The notes: generated by a model not told the origin, from the sequence alone. Shown: positions 13,001 to 26,369, counted from the stretch's first letter. The stretch is DNA of 64,000 nt from Dermatemys mawii (GCA_007922305.1 ML677374.1:13821511-13885510), one strand, 5' to 3'. Made by a program: numbers and translations.

Positions 13001-13120
13001 TAAATAAAGTTAATTATTAGTATTAATTTAGACCAAGGTCTTGGGGTCAGGTAATATGGTTCTATGTGTATTATGCATTTAAAGGTACTTTGGGTGAGTG
13101 TTTCTACTGGGCCTGATGGA
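10100..13120. other. No gene seen
   Basis: No supported exon. At 12190-12310 there is a low-complexity patch built from short variants of gaactaagctaagcagaagc. The rest is anonymous sequence. Confidence 0.55.
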
Positions 13121-13124
13121 GCTG

Positions 13125-13345
13125 CAATACCACTTAACTCTTCTAGAGCACTTTTTGTCCACAGATCTCTAAGCGCTTTATAAAGGAAGTCAGTATCATT
13201 ATCCTCCTTTACAGATGGGGAAACTGAGGCACAGAGAGGGGAACTGACTTTCACAAGGTCACCCAACAGACCAGTGGCAGCAGTGAGAAAGGAACTCTGG
13301 AATCCTGAATCCCAGTCTTGTGCTCTGCCCATTAGGTCACACTAC
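13125..13345 (-). mobile_element. MIR-type SINE
   Basis: Antisense MIR-like: aagcgctttataaagg, cctttacagatggggaaactg, aggcacagagagg, then cacaaggtcacccaaca and cccagtcttgtgctct. Confidence 0.75.
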
Positions 13346-13611
13346 CTCACTGAAATGCCTTTTGATAGTAAATGGAAATTAGGTGTCCTAATTCTTTTGG
13401 ATGCTTTTGAAAGAAATATTACTCTGTATGAATAATGGATAAATAAGTCCATTTTATAGATGGGAAAACTGAAGTGTACAGGTTAAGTGACTTGTTCTAG
13501 GCCACCTTGAGAATCAGTGTCTAAATTCAGATTGTTCTCCCAAAATAAAGTAACAACTTTAAGCCGTGTCAATGTCTCAAATCTCTTTTGTGCCTTAATA
13601 TAGGTAATTCC

Positions 13612-13735
13612 TTCCTGGGAGGCAGCCTGGACCCAGGGGATAGGGCACTTGAGTGGGACTCAGGAGAGCTGAGTTTTATTCCTGGCTCTGCTACATAACT
13701 TTGAACAAGTCACTTCACTTCATGCCTCTTTTACG
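13612..13735 (+). mobile_element. MIR-type SINE 5' part
   Basis: Sense MIR-like: tagggcacttgagtgggactcaggagagctg, then tcctggctctgctac and ttgaacaagtcacttcact. Confidence 0.7.
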
Positions 13736-13736
13736 A

Positions 13737-13762
13737 TTTTATTTATTTATTTATTTATTTTA
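13737..13762 (+). repeat. (TTTA)n microsatellite
   Basis: About six TTTA units directly after the MIR copy, placed where its A/T-rich remainder would be. Confidence 0.9.
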
Positions 13763-14604
13763 CTGCAGCTAACTGAACAAGAGACTTAATTATTACTTTA
13801 ATAGAAATAATAAAACATCCATAGAGAAGCTCTCTGAGTAGCGAGCCCAGACAGTCCCCACCCACCCAAACTGATATAGTATTTGAAGCGATCAAGCTGG
13901 AGTCAACAATGTTAAGCCACGGGAGTACAATCCGACAATCCTTGGTTGCATATATTTAAATGTGTTCCTTTTACTTCTGCTTTAACTGAGCCAACTCTGG
14001 CTATTTGCTGGATCAGATTTTGTTTTTCCTTTTAGAAAGTAGCTAATAAAAATATTGTTCCTTGAGGACTTGTTCCAAGGCAATAGGGCTGATGCAAAAA
14101 TGTTGTAATTTTTATTGGCTTTTGAACAAAAACCAAAACCTTTTTTTAAAGATGAAACAAGAGATGAGTGCAAGGTGTGACTCCAAGAGTCATGTGAAAT
14201 GAAGTCATCTCTCCACTGAGGGAAGCACTGTGCTAGAACATGAAAACCAGAAGCTGAAACTGACTATAAAACCAAGTGAAATTGACCTGTGTAGTTTTAT
14301 CATCCCAGCAAAAGGTAAAGAAATTGCATAAGACCCCCTCATTTAAGGAGCAGATGTAACTGTGTTAAAAGTGTGTCTGCGCAGTTGAAACGGACTCTGT
14401 ATATGGTAGGATTCTGTGTTTGTTTCTTAACAATCTACCTACCACCCATGTTCAGTTTACAAATAAAACGATGTTTTTTCCCCAACTGCTAGTTCTGGAG
14501 ACTCAACAAATGATCTGAGAGCTGAAATGGGTTTTTTACAGCTCACACATGACTGTCAGCAATAAATATTCTGCAACAGAAATGCATGTTAGGAGAGAAA
14601 GGAT

Positions 14605-14790
14605 GATTCTGTGGCTAAGGCACGAATATAGGACTCAGGAGGACTGGCTTCAATTCCTGGATCTGCTGCAGACATCTTGGGCAAATCACCTAATTTCTTT
14701 TTTACCCACCCTTTGGCCTGTCTTCTCTAATTGGAACATAGAGATCTCTAGGATAGTGATTACTTTGTGCAGTGATTACCACAACATGGT
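14605..14790 (+). mobile_element. MIR-type SINE, degraded
   Basis: ctgtggctaaggcacgaatataggactcaggaggactgg, then ttcctggatctgctgcagac and ttgggcaaatcacctaat. Confidence 0.65.
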
Positions 14791-14799
14791 CCCCCTCTC

Positions 14800-17280
14800 C
14801 AGTCGTCGTTGGGGAACTACAGTAATAAAGCAGTTAACAATCCCGGAGATGATGAGGGAGCTAGAATAGAATCCATACCCCTCTCTCTGAGCTGTGTTGG
14901 CTCTGCAGGGCTAACAGGAGTAAATGGCAATAAAAAACTACTCACATCACTAAAGTTAGCAGGGACAGCTCTGAACACAAACAGGGAGCAGTGCTGGTGA
15001 AGAAAGCTAGGTTTTTACATCATAGGCCCACACTAACAGTGACCCACAAAGTGGGCTTGAGTCTTTGTTAATAATGTATAAAGAAGAGGTTATTTCCCCC
15101 ATGCTCGGTTTTTTTACCTTCTCTTGTTTTGCTGGAAGAACTACAACTTGTCTCAGACCACGTGAATTGTGAGTTCTCACACCTCAACTGAAACACAGAA
15201 GAGCTGAAAACTTCGAAGCCATCTTTTCTTCAGAACGTTAGTTAATGAATGAGGCTACATAGGCATTAACACACAGAGCTTTGTCTGACTCAGAATTCCC
15301 TTCCTCTCCCAACAGCTCAGCTTTCACTCTCTCGACTCATGCAATGTCAGTACCAACTAAAATCCCATACAATGACTTGTTTATACTGCTCTGGATATAC
15401 TGAAATGTAAGCACAATATTTATAGTCCGACTGATTTTATAATCATATCGTAAAAATAACTAAGCAAGTTTTCAGTAATGGTGCATGGTGACACTTTAGC
15501 ATTTTTATGTCTGATTTTGTAAGCAAGTTGTAACTTGGGGGTACACAAGACAAATCAGACTCCTGAAAGGGGAACAGTCGTCTGGAAAGTCTGAGAGCCA
15601 GTGGGTCAGAACAGCCCTCTAGCCTGGAGACGGCACAGAGCCAAACAGAATAGCAGGGAGCCACAACTGAATCTTGGCCTCAGCGGATAATCTAGGCCAT
15701 ATTTCTTATCCTAACAGTATCCCTTTTAAGATACAGGTTTACACTAGTTCGGAAACATCAGCCCTCAGCCTTCCAACCCCTCACATGGCTCATCACTGAC
15801 ATTCTTATAACAGCTCTTGCTAACATTTTAACCTGTGGTTTGTCTCCTTGCTGCCCAGACGAAGTCCTGCACTCTTAGTGGTTTCTGGCAGGCCCAGTGA
15901 CATTGGCTGGGGAGAGCACAGCTGTCTGACTGCAGACCAGCTCCTTGCTGGATCTGGCTACTAGAAATGGATTACATTCAAGCAGCTTAACAGCAGGCAG
16001 CGATTGTTTGAACTGCCAAATAACAGACCCAAGTTTAAGAGCAGGCCAGGCAGCTCCTCCCCAGCAATGACAGGGCCGGGCTGAAGCGTGCTGGTTAAAA
16101 GAGGCTCTTCATGAGCGCAGCTGGATACAGGAATGTTGCCTAGCAGCAAAGAGAGCAAAAGCAGAGGCAGTACCGCAAAGCTAAAAATCCCTCAAAAATG
16201 CAAGTCACCCCCGAGAAAACCCTCTTTTCCCACAATGCAGGCCGGGCTGGTGAAACGTGACACTCATCCCAGCAGGAATCATTTCTGAGCTGCGGTTCAC
16301 AGGCCTACTCGACTGATAATCAGCAGAACAGTAAACAGCGCTTAGCACTGACACAGGGCTTTGTCTTCAAGCCATTTCCAAACACATCTCTGACCAGCCT
16401 GCTTAGATACCTAAAGACAAGGGACGCCTCTGCCTTTCGCTCGCTCATGTTTATGGGGCCTGTTCAGATGCACCATTAGCGTTTAGAATGGAAGCTGCAA
16501 GGGGCAGGGACCTGGTCTTTTTGTGTATTATTTATACAAAGTACCACATCCTCCCAGAGCACTACAGAAATACCAACAATACATTCCAGTCTAGAATGGC
16601 ATTTCCCAGCTACAGACAAGAAGAAAACAGATCCTGTAGCACAGCCATGTCGACCTCTAAATGATGAGACAGCCAGAAATCAGCAGTGATGCCCAGCCCG
16701 GCAGCCAGAGAGTCCCACGCAATCGAACAGCCAGTGTAGAAAAGAAAAACCCAGCTCCCGTTTGAAACCAGAACTTAAGCAATAGATGATGACGGCCAAG
16801 ATCATTCCCATCTCTCCAGTTCCAGGTTCCCATTTGTTCCCCCAGCTTGGAATTAAGGAGACGACGGTGCCATTCTGTGAGCGTGTGGATGTCCTTACGG
16901 TCAAACCTACACCCATGCGTGGAGGTTACCATCCAAACCAAGCCAGGGTTGCAGTGCTGGCTGCGTTCGGGTGGGTGTGTTCCAGGGAGGGGACAGAGTG
17001 CACATCTCAAAACGAAAATCTCCTCTAACCCTCTCTCCCCCCCACCCCAGCCTTCTACGGTTCATTGCTGCCAAGCCAAAAAGCAGTAGCATCCCTAGCA
17101 CAAAACCCAGCCTACCAGAAGGACCGTGCCCTTTTCTTTCCCCGGCCCAAGGACAATGCTTTGCCACGAATGACCCTGTAGCAAGGAGATGCAATGCCAG
17201 ACATCAGCGCCCCACCCCCACACCACCCCTGGCATTTCCCAACAGTTTCATCCATTCCCCCACCACCCCTTTGTTGCTGT
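14800..17280. other. No gene seen
   Basis: Anonymous sequence on both strands; no supported exon. Many short open frames on both strands between 16.6 and 17.3 kb overlap each other and reflect higher GC, not coding. Confidence 0.5.
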
Positions 17281-17285
17281 CTCAA

Positions 17286-17395
17286 GATTCAGAGATTCCA
17301 AGGCCAGAAGGGATCATTGTGGTCATCTAGTCTGAGCCCCTGGATAACACAGGCCAGAGAACTGCCCCCCAAAATAATTCCAGGAGCCGCGTGGA
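17286..17395 (-). mobile_element. CR1 LINE fragment
   Basis: Matches the common CR1 3' segment read in antisense: gccagaagggatcattgt, then catctagtctgagcccc, then acacaggccagagaact and aaaataattccagg. Confidence 0.75.
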
Positions 17396-17406
17396 CTTGC
17401 TTGTTG

Positions 17407-17425
17407 CCCCCCCCCCCCCCCCCCC
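17407..17425 (+). repeat. Poly-C run
   Basis: Nineteen C in a row, 60-80 bp inside the putative intron next to the donor at 17485. Such runs are often length-variable and read badly in sequencing. Confidence 0.95.
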
Positions 17426-17485
17426 ACCGTCCCATCCCCTTTGCTGCTGTGTTCTCCACCCTCCCTCAACCCAGGCCCTTCTTAC

Positions 17486-17990
17486 CTTCTTCCTTAGCAT
17501 CCAGCTTGCAGAGGGACAGTGGAGGACTCCTCCTGGCGGTTTGCAAACCCCTCTTGGACCCCCCCAGCCCTAGCCAGAGGCTGCAGCCCTCTGGAATACA
17601 GCCTGCCACTCCCTCAGGCTACCGCTGGCTGCATCCAGGCGGGCAGGAGAGGGAGAGAAGCCGGAGCAGGAGGGAATTGACGACAGGGATGCAGCCAGCG
17701 CTGGAGGATGCTGGTCCAGACAAGCCCAGGGACTGTCCGGAGGAATCTCCCCCTTCTCCCTAGCAGGCCCTGAGGAGGGGGGCTGGCTCGGCTCCCTAGC
17801 AAGGTGATGCCTATTGCTGAAGCGGCTCAGTCAATGTGTCTCTAAGGCTGGGCTCTGCGAATCCCCCTTCCCCGCCCGCTTGGAACAAAAGGGGAAGGAG
17901 CCGGGGAGGGAGGGGACATTCCAGCTGTTTTTGTCAGAGCTGCACACAAACCTTCATCTTCCCGTTTCCCAGGCCTGAGCCCAGCAACAA
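17486..17990 (-). other. CLIP2: Probable non-coding first exon and promoter, by synteny CLIP2
   Basis: GC-rich minus-strand block that ends in a perfect donor, AAG|GTAAGA (last exon base 17486). Its 5' limit is only estimated from the fall in GC near 18.0 kb. No long conserved frame reads through to the donor, so I take it as 5' UTR. In mammals the next gene beyond the RFC2 promoter is CLIP2 (CLIP-115, a microtubule plus-end linker), transcribed away from RFC2 and with a large first intron before the ATG; orientation and spacing (about 23 kb here) agree. No CLIP2 coding exon was found to the left. The gene name is inference from order, not homology. Confidence 0.45.
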
Positions 17991-18124
17991 AACCGAGCGG
18001 GAGGCTGGGAAATGTAGCTCCCCACACAACGCCTGCAGGCAGCTGAGGAAATCTCCATAGGGCAATTTCAATGAGGGGTCGGTTTAAAGTGCCCTGCGTG
18101 TTTTTAATGGAATGAGGGGTAGAG

Positions 18125-18365
18125 GCCAAGGTACAACACTGGGAATCAGAAGACCTGGTTCCAGAAGGAGTCGTCTATTCCTAGCTCTGCTGCTGATGCA
18201 TGGAGGGGCCTTGGGCAAATCACTTCTCCAGTGCTCAGTGCCTCAGTTTCCCCATCAATAAAGATAAGTGCAATCTTTACAGGTGTGTTGCAAGGCTGAA
18301 TGCACCAGTACCAAGAGGCACTCTGAGATCCCCCAGTGCAAGGTGTTCTTTGTACAATTATTAAT
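18125..18365 (+). mobile_element. MIR-type SINE, nearly full length
   Basis: Starts near caacactgggaatcagaagacctgg, then ttcctagctctgctgctg, ccttgggcaaatcacttctcc, tgcctcagtttccccatc, and the 3' part with gtgttgcaaggctgaatg. Confidence 0.8.
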
Positions 18366-18369
18366 TACG

Positions 18370-21300
18370 ACACAGGAAAGATACACCGTAAAAAATCCTG
18401 CATGGTAACAGGGAGTCATTTTTAAAGCTGCCTTGTAGGGCAAGCAGCTGCACTGAGCCTCAGGAGCCTCAGCAGGCTGGATTCATAGGGGGGCTTTGTG
18501 TTTGGTTTTAAAGGCTTTGCTCCAGGCTACTTTATGCCTCTTGAGTTTCAGATTCAAACACCCACCGTCTCCCCTAAAGAAAAGAATCAAACTGAAAGTC
18601 TGTCAACGTCACCCAACTTCACTGTCTCCCCCGGCCCCCCAAAAGTAGTCCCAGATCCACTTGGAAGGCCACCTAGCCTCGTCTAAAAGTTCACAGCCTC
18701 TGCTGCAAATTCCCCCAAACTTTCCTGGCTTCACCCAGCTCTGATCTTAAAATACTTTTTGCTTCCTACCCCTAAGGGGGGGGGGATTTCCCCTCCTACT
18801 CAACAGACATGCTTGGTTCTTCTAAGAGACCCATCACTCAAGGGCCTTTAAGTAGCCCCCTTTCCTCCTCATCTTGGTTTTGCTCCAGGAAACTCAAGGG
18901 AGGGTTTTTCTAAACTCCATTGAACTTTCGAGGTCTTTTTAAAATTTATGATGACTATTTATTATTATTTATTTCTGTAAAGGAGAGGGAGGAAGCAGGA
19001 AATACCTTGTGGCTTGAAAAAGACAGTCTGACTCTGGAGGACTTAACGGGAGAGTTTCTAGGGAGCCCAGTAAAAAGGCATCACCTGCAGCTTGTGAGTC
19101 AATCCTTAGTTTAAAAGCCAGGAATGAGGGGGAAAGATGATGTCCTTCCGAGTTTGATCAGAGATGTGCCTTGTTAGTATTATGAAGTTTAAATAAATCC
19201 CTGAACCTCCCTGGATTCAAATTTTAGGTCAATTGCACAACTTTATGAAATATTTTAATATGATATTTCAGTCTTGGTACTAAAATTTCCATATATATAA
19301 TATAACTTACAGTCCTTTCTCCATTACAGCATATAAGGTCAGCAAGTTTTGTGTTATACTCTGTCTGAGAACAGTTTGTGGTCAGCACAGTGGCTGAATG
19401 TCATTTCCTCACTTTAGTTTCATTTTATTACAAAGTCTCAACACTAATTTAATCTAAAATGCTTTAAAAATAGGCTTGGAAGGATTAGATTTTTATCCTT
19501 AAATATTTATTTCACAATGCACGCACAAACTGAAGAAAAAATATTTCCATCAATAATAGTCAAAATTTACAGACAGGCAAAGTACAAAAACTGCAGCTTG
19601 AGAACTCAGAGTTTGATTTAAGGCCACTGACTTTATGTATTTTCATAAGTGATGTTGACAATTTGTGTTTTTAATGGTTATAAAGCTTTAACTTTTTGAA
19701 TCTCGGTGTCTACTGTCATTAAATAATTATTGTCTGACCATTGCCCCCCATAATTTCCCACAACTCTGAACATTTAAATAGATAAAAATAGGAGGGAAAT
19801 GCTTAAAAAAACTGAATTCTGCTAAGCTCTATTTTAAAGGCAAGTACATCAGGAGCTGGTATATACCTGAATGTTTTTGTATTTCATGAGCTGAAAACTT
19901 GAGTTACAAGAGCACTTTGCTTTCTCCTGCAAAACTTCCAGTACTCCTGAGAGCTCCTCTTATAAACAGCCATCTATCAAAATGACTCTTATTTGCATTT
20001 CACCAGTGTAGCTTGCACTAGGATGAGAGGCCAGTTGTGTTAGGCACTGTACACGCTTGCAGGGACTGTGTCCTCCTGTTTGAAGACATTTACAATTCAG
20101 AGCCCTGATCCTACCATTGGGAATCCCTGAAAACCTGGGGGATGCCAGTGGGCTAGATTCTCTTCTCACTCCCACTAGTCTATATTAGTGAAAAACTGGT
20201 GTAAGTGGGAGGGGAATCAGGCCCATTGACTTCAACACAGAGCTGGTGAAAAAATTTTCCACTACACTTTTTCCATTGAAAATGCCATTTTGTCAAAGCC
20301 AAGAGGTTTTGCAGAAATGTATCTGTTTTGATTAAATTTCTCAGGTCCAGGATGGAAATTCTGCTGACAGAATGGAATTCCCTCCCACACAGATTTACCA
20401 ACTGTCAGGTAAGCTGGGAGACCTAGGTACAAGTCCCTACTCTGCTTGATTCGCAGGCAGGACTTATACCTGCATCTCCTACATCACAGGTAAGCACCCT
20501 AACCAGCCAGTCTCTCGGGCACGCTTTTCCACAGAACATTTTGAAGGCTCTCAGTTTTGTTGCATGGTGGAATAAAAACAAATTTTGAAACCTCTTTTGC
20601 TGTTGTTTTCTGGACAATCCTGTTCAATGGGGTTCTGCACAGGTACGGAGCCAGCACCAGCAGACCCCAAATTGGAATCAGAGCACCCCTGTCCTGCAAA
20701 TATTTACACATTTGCGTAACTTTATACAGGTGAGTAGTGCCAGTAGAGTCAATTCGGCTATTATATGCATAAATGTTGGCAGGACTATGGCCTCTGTCCT
20801 TTCCAGCCTATTGTATTTGCCTTAACTGCCCTCCTAGCATAAACCTGCCTTGAGCTTCAAGTGATGGGAGATGTACATTTTGTTTTGAAAAGTGGCTTTT
20901 TATAGGTAGTCAAAACTTTCTCTGCTTGACTGATACATTATTTTGAGTCAGTGACTGGATTTGCATTAGCTTTTTGGGATCACCGCAAATCTCCAGGGTT
21001 GGGTTTCTTTTTAATGGTTCTGACAGATTGAAATGTGACACAAAGTAACATAGAAACCAAGGGAATATTCAGTGCGCGCACACACAGTGAGAAGAAAAAA
21101 GCACAGACATATGGCAGCTATATTGCTATATCTATGACATCTTTCTACGGGAGCAGCAGAAATGAAATGGATGCAAACTCTTAGCTATATTTTTTCTTTT
21201 GTTCAGTGCATCCTCAATCAAATCCCCAAGAGGGCTGACGAGATGTCTTGAAACACAGTGACTGTCATTACTTCCAAGGGTACTCTTTCTAAGGCCCTGA

Positions 21301-22020
21301 CCGTGCAAGCTGTTCCTGGGGAGAGAGGAGATCGGTCACTTCACACTGGGACCTATGAATAACTTCTTGCTGGACCAGGACCAATATCTGGTAGTTCACT
21401 CAAATCTCTTCAATCTGTATTGTTGTTTTTACATCACCCAAAGCAGGGCTAGGTGCAGCACATAAACGGCATGGGATCCCAGCCTCAGAGCTCACAATCC
21501 ACATCCCCCAACCAGCAATTGGATCTGAGTGAGCAGACCCCAGTGCCCCGGGAGAGCTTCACTGAGGGCAGTAGGACCCTGTGCAGGGTCCATCCATGTG
21601 GATCCAGTTGCAGGATTGGAGCTGAACTGGGGACAATACAAAGGAAGGGATGCAACCCAAGACTCTTCAAAATCCACTCTAATTGTTGTGTCGCGGGGGC
21701 TTTTTCAGCCCTTGCCATTTTTATTCTCTATCTTTGCATTTGTTTTTTAATCTTTTGCCATTTTTCTTATTTCAACCCTAACCCTGTTGGCCTTCCTCAC
21801 CCCAAAACGATTTCAAGCATTCCTCTTTTCTTTCACATTTTACACCAGTGTAACTACAACATCACAGCCACACTCTGCTCCCCACCAGGGACTTCTCCTG
21901 ACAGTCCTACCCTTCTTTTTACCCTTAGAGTCCTATAGCCCAGGTGTCATTGAATGAAAGTTAGTTCTGATGGTTAGTTCTGCTGACATCAATACTAAAG
22001 GCCTAAATGAGAAAAGTTTT
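18370..22020. other. No gene seen
   Basis: No supported exon. A G run at about 18777-18784. 19150-19800 is AT-rich. A MIR-like fragment lies near 20410-20520 (gggagacctaggtacaagtccctactctgc). The rest is anonymous. Confidence 0.5.
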
Positions 22021-22029
22021 GTGGGTGGA

Positions 22030-22217
22030 GATTTGCCCTGATGACATCAGTCTGCTACATGGGATGCTGGAAAATCTTCCTGCTGTATGTTCCACTCTAT
22101 GCATCTGATGATGATGGGATCCCAGCCTCAGATTTTAGTGGATTTTAGCCCACAAAAGCTTATGCCCAAATAAATTTGTTAGTCTCTAAGGTGCCACAAG
22201 TACTCCTTGTTCTTTTT
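22030..22217 (+). mobile_element. Turtle-type foldback/SINE-like repeat, 3' part
   Basis: Contains atgcatctgatgatgatggg, attttagcccacaaaagcttatgc and the terminus gttagtctctaaggtgccacaag-tactcc. Same family as 59093-59210 and 61591-61903. Confidence 0.75.
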
Positions 22218-22679
22218 AAACATTCATGTTTCTGAATATATATTCCTGTGATTGTGACTTGGGAGACGGGAGCAGAAATCTACTTGTTTGTCTAGAGAAT
22301 ATCAAAATGAAATGACCATATTTGGAAATGTTGCATTACTTTGTCTGCTTCCTCTGTGCACTTATTTCATTCCCACCAGCTCATTGATGCAGTAGCAATG
22401 ACAGTATAAGCTCTTCCTATACAATTGCACTGGACCTATAAATAGAATATTGCACTGTGAGGCAAAGTATAAATTCCGGCATTGGTGGGAAAAGCAGAAT
22501 TAAAAGAACGATTCCAAAAACTGAGCATTTAGTTCTTTGAAGCTGGATGAGCTGGAAGGATCTGCTGCTCTTGGGATTTAGGCCTCATTCATACTGGCCC
22601 AGGAATAAAGTTAAGGAGCAGAGTGTGAGCAGAACTTAAACACAGCTCCAGCTAAACGAGTTTCCAACACATTTTGACC

Positions 22680-22915
22680 AGGTAGGGCCAGATTTTCAAG
22701 GGTTCAGCTCCCACTGGGCACTGAAACAAGACCCAGCTTTTCAAAAGTTCTCTAGCACCCAGCAGCCCCCACTGCGATACTTATGGCCACATTTCCAAGA
22801 CAGCTCAGCACATGGGGCGCCACTGATCTTAGTGCCTGATGGGAGCCGATCTTTTTTGAAAATTTAGCCCCAGTTGTGGGCACTGAATTCTTTTGAAAAT
22901 CCGACCCTGAGAACA
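22680..22915 (+). repeat. Interspersed repeat with 'gaaaatctgg' motifs
   Basis: Three internal degenerate units, each with a 'ttttgaaaa' or 'ttttcaa' phrase and 'agcaccca/gggcactga'. Same family as 815-1075 and 25110-25210. Confidence 0.5.
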
Positions 22916-23629
22916 GATGGGGCCATTCAGCATTGCAACTACATTTTAAAGTATGTTCTAGTCTGAAGGCCTAATCCCACTCCCATGGAAGACAACTGGA
23001 ATGTTGGCATTGATTTAATGGGAAGTAGGAGATGTCCCTAAGACTCTGTTGAGGGGCTCTCTACACTAGGATTAGCACAGAGGTCTGGAAGGAAGCTTTC
23101 CACAGAGCTCAGTGCCGTGCATTCCTACACACTTGTTAAGATCACTTAGAGGCGGTGGGTGGAAACATGCTGAAGGATGATGGCAATTTTCTGAGGAATT
23201 GTGAAGACAAAGAAGAGCTCACTTGCTGCTTTTCCATTATTGTTCAAGTTAAACGAGTATCTTAACTATTACTTGATTTTAAGACACCAGTATAATTTAT
23301 TCATTAAAACACTCCTAGCTCCTGTTGTTCTACATGTTTAAAATAAACCTTCTTGCAGCATCCCTGTTGATCATATGGCACTGGTGAAGACTCTACACAA
23401 GAGCAACCTGATAATCAGCCCATAGCCTAACAACTGGGGAGTCAATGTGGTTATCCACAGCAAAGGAGTGAGAGTGCCCACCACCAGCAGCTCTCACTGG
23501 GGCCAGATTTTCAGAATTGCTCAGCACTTAGTATGTTGAGCCCTTTAGAAAATCTCCCCCCAATTTTGGGAGCTGAGTCTAAGTGACTTGCTCAAGATCA
23601 GACACAGAGCCCATGGCAGAACAAATAAC

Positions 23630-23860
23630 AATACTAGCTCTTACCTAGCACTTTTCATCAGTGGATCTCAATACACTTTACAAAGGAAGTCGGTATCATT
23701 ATCCCCATTTCTCAGATGAAGAAACTGAGGCAAAGACAGATAAAGTGACATGTCCAAGCCCAAAATAACCCAGCAGGCCAGTAGAAAAGCCATGAATGCA
23801 AGCCAAGCATCCTGAGTCCCAGTCCAGTGCTCTAGATATTAGAGCATCCCTCCTCCCAAG
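23630..23860 (-). mobile_element. MIR-type SINE
   Basis: Antisense: tagcacttttcatcagtgg, acaaaggaagtcggtatcattatcccc, tttctcagatgaagaaactgagg, then ccagtccagtgctctagatattag. Confidence 0.75.
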
Positions 23861-24234
23861 TGTCACTGAATGTGCAGGTGCAGTCCAGATAGGGGTATCA
23901 AACATCTGGGAAGGCAAAACCAAATTGCAAAGTGACCCAGAAGGGTCAGAGCAGTGAGAGGCTGAAAGGAGACTTGATGCTAATACATGTAAGTTCCGAT
24001 GCTCAGGAGAGAAGCTAACAAACCCTGATATAAAATGAAGGGGAGGATGTAACCAAGCAGCCATACTCCATTGCCTTATGGCACATTTACTTTCATTTTC
24101 TTCTCTTGATGCTGCCCTAATATTGCTGGTTTGCCTGAGTAAGGACTGCAAGATCAGGCCCTTACTCTCTTCTCAGAGGATCGAGGCTGCTGATTGTGCT
24201 AGTTTAGCTAAAAAGCACCACCAACAAGGAGTGC

Positions 24235-24530
24235 TTATAGGGCGGACTTTCCCATTGTAGATCTCAAAGCACATTACAAAAGTCAGAAAGTGTCATTATC
24301 TCCGTTTTGCAGATGGGGACCCTGAGGCAGGAAGTGATTAAAGGATTTGCCCAGGACTGTACAATGAGTCAGTGGCAGAAGCGTGACTAGAACCCCAGAG
24401 CCTGATTCTCCTCATTATAGTGGTGCATTTCCATTAATTTCATCAGTTACTCCTGATGTACCCAGGAGAAACCAGTCCCAGTTCTCCTGATACCCAATCT
24501 TATGCTCTATCCACTGGACAAGGCTGCATC
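24235..24530 (-). mobile_element. MIR-type SINE, with internal insertion
   Basis: Antisense: catctccgttttgcagatgggg, ccctgaggcaggaagtg, ttgcccaggactgtacaatg, gtggcagaagcgtgactagaa. The expected end (tcttatgctctatccactgg) comes only after about 80 extra bases. Confidence 0.65.
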
Positions 24531-25304
24531 CAGCCCCACTCACCTTACACCTGCTAAGTCTTTGATTAATCTCTTACCGGCTACACTATACCTTAAAAAG
24601 TAATATTATTAATGAATGGGGCAACTCTGAATTGCTTTAGAAACCAGGATTAGTTCAGGCTCATGGACAGGGAGAGTTATCTTTAAAGAACATAAGATGA
24701 CTCCTTCCTGCTGCTGCCTCAGCTATGCACCAATGGAGTTTTCTTTCTGTTGCAGGGAACACGAGTCTCTTACCTCTCAGTCCTTATCATTCGGGGTGCG
24801 TAATGATCAGGGCCCCCATCATACGGTGTGAAGAAAGCAGCCTGCTTGCCTGTTGTATGGGCCCTGACACAGCTGCTGTTTTTAATCTGAGATGGAATAG
24901 AAGAACCAGCTGTTTCTGGAACTAGAACTATAGACAAAGTGAGCACAGGGACAAGAGGCGCCCATTTCCTTTGGATAAACTGGGTGTTTTAGAAAATCAG
25001 AGAGTGTGGATAAGAGCCAGGCTGAAAACGTCCCCGCACTCCTATTTCCATGGATAGAATTTTCAGAACTCCACATCCACAGCTGGGACTGCATTTACAA
25101 AAGAGCGAGGGAGCCAGATATTTTCAAAAAAGCTCAGCACTCATGTGTTCAACTCTTTTGAAAATCTGGTCCCAACTGCAGGGGCCGTGCCCTAGAAAAT
25201 TTGACCCTATCTGTTTATAAATTATTACATGCAATCAGCTCGATTTCTGGGCTTCTTAGCACTCCAAAATAGTAGGGCTGCCAAAAAAGAATAGGCTAGC
25301 AAGT

Positions 25305-25500
25305 AACACCTTGCCTCAGAGGATCACCAAGCATTTAAAAATGTAGGAACACATCATTATTCCCCACTTGGCAAATGGAGAAAGGTAAGGCAGAAAGTAA
25401 TTTGTGAGACTTGCTCTAAGTCCTTCAAAGAACATCCTGATGTCTCAATTTCCATCTGCCAAACTCTAACCACTAGACTACACTGTCTTTCTCGTTTACA
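25305..25500 (-). mobile_element. MIR-type SINE
   Basis: Antisense: gcctcagaggatcaccaag, attattccccacttggcaaatgg, agaaaggtaaggcagaaag, then tctaaccactagactacactg. Confidence 0.6.
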
Positions 25501-26369
25501 GGTGACCATGTAGGTGGTATTTGGCTTTAGCCAAAGACCTGGACCCACTCCCTCAGATGTCACAGTAATGAGCAGGGTATAAACAGACAGATGAAACCCC
25601 AGAGCAAATCCGATTTCCAGACTAATGGTGGGAAGAGGAATGTGCCTCGGGGTTTTTCTTGGTGACAATGATTAAATTGTATTTTGTTCTTTTAACAGAA
25701 GTGTCTATATGCAGCAGCAATGCTCTCTTCTAGTACAGGGGAAATATCCAACATCTGTTGGCATTTCAGTTTTCTCACCACACTGTTTTTGTCATCAGCC
25801 TGCTCCACCACCCACTAATCTCCTCTCTCCTTTGTTAAAGAAACAGTAAAAGGTTTAGAGAACTAGTGCAATACCCTCCTAGGAGAGAGATTATTTCTTT
25901 ATGGAGTAAGGATATATGCCTCTTGACAGAAGAGTAGTGAAGGGACCTGAATGACCTCATTCTGCCATAGGATATTGCTGGAGCGTGAACACCATGTGGA
26001 AGGGACAGCAGTGATAAAAAACACTTGGATTAAAATTTTGATACAATCAGGGTGAGGAGGCAAACTATTTTGCCATGTGGTTTTCTTGCTTTTAGAATGT
26101 TAAGGATGGAAAAAGTTCAATGTAGCATGGAGTTTGTCAGTTAAATACCATAACAGATATCAAATCCAGAAAAACACTCTCAGTTTCAGGCTCCTGCCAG
26201 CTTAGCTGTACAACTTGTTGCCCACATGTATATCCTGATACTGGACAGAATCACCACTAGAGGGCTTCATGGCACATACTGTACCATAATACTAGGTCCC
26301 ATTGTGAATGCCTACAGCTGAAGCCGGTGAGTGTTGCACGTGTTTGAGTATTTAGCATTTATCTTCAAC

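Noticed and set aside
17194..17763. 189-codon + strand Pro/Ser-rich open frame
   Set aside because: It crosses a CR1 fragment and a poly-C run, and is low-complexity. It is explained by GC-rich composition antisense to the putative exon 1.
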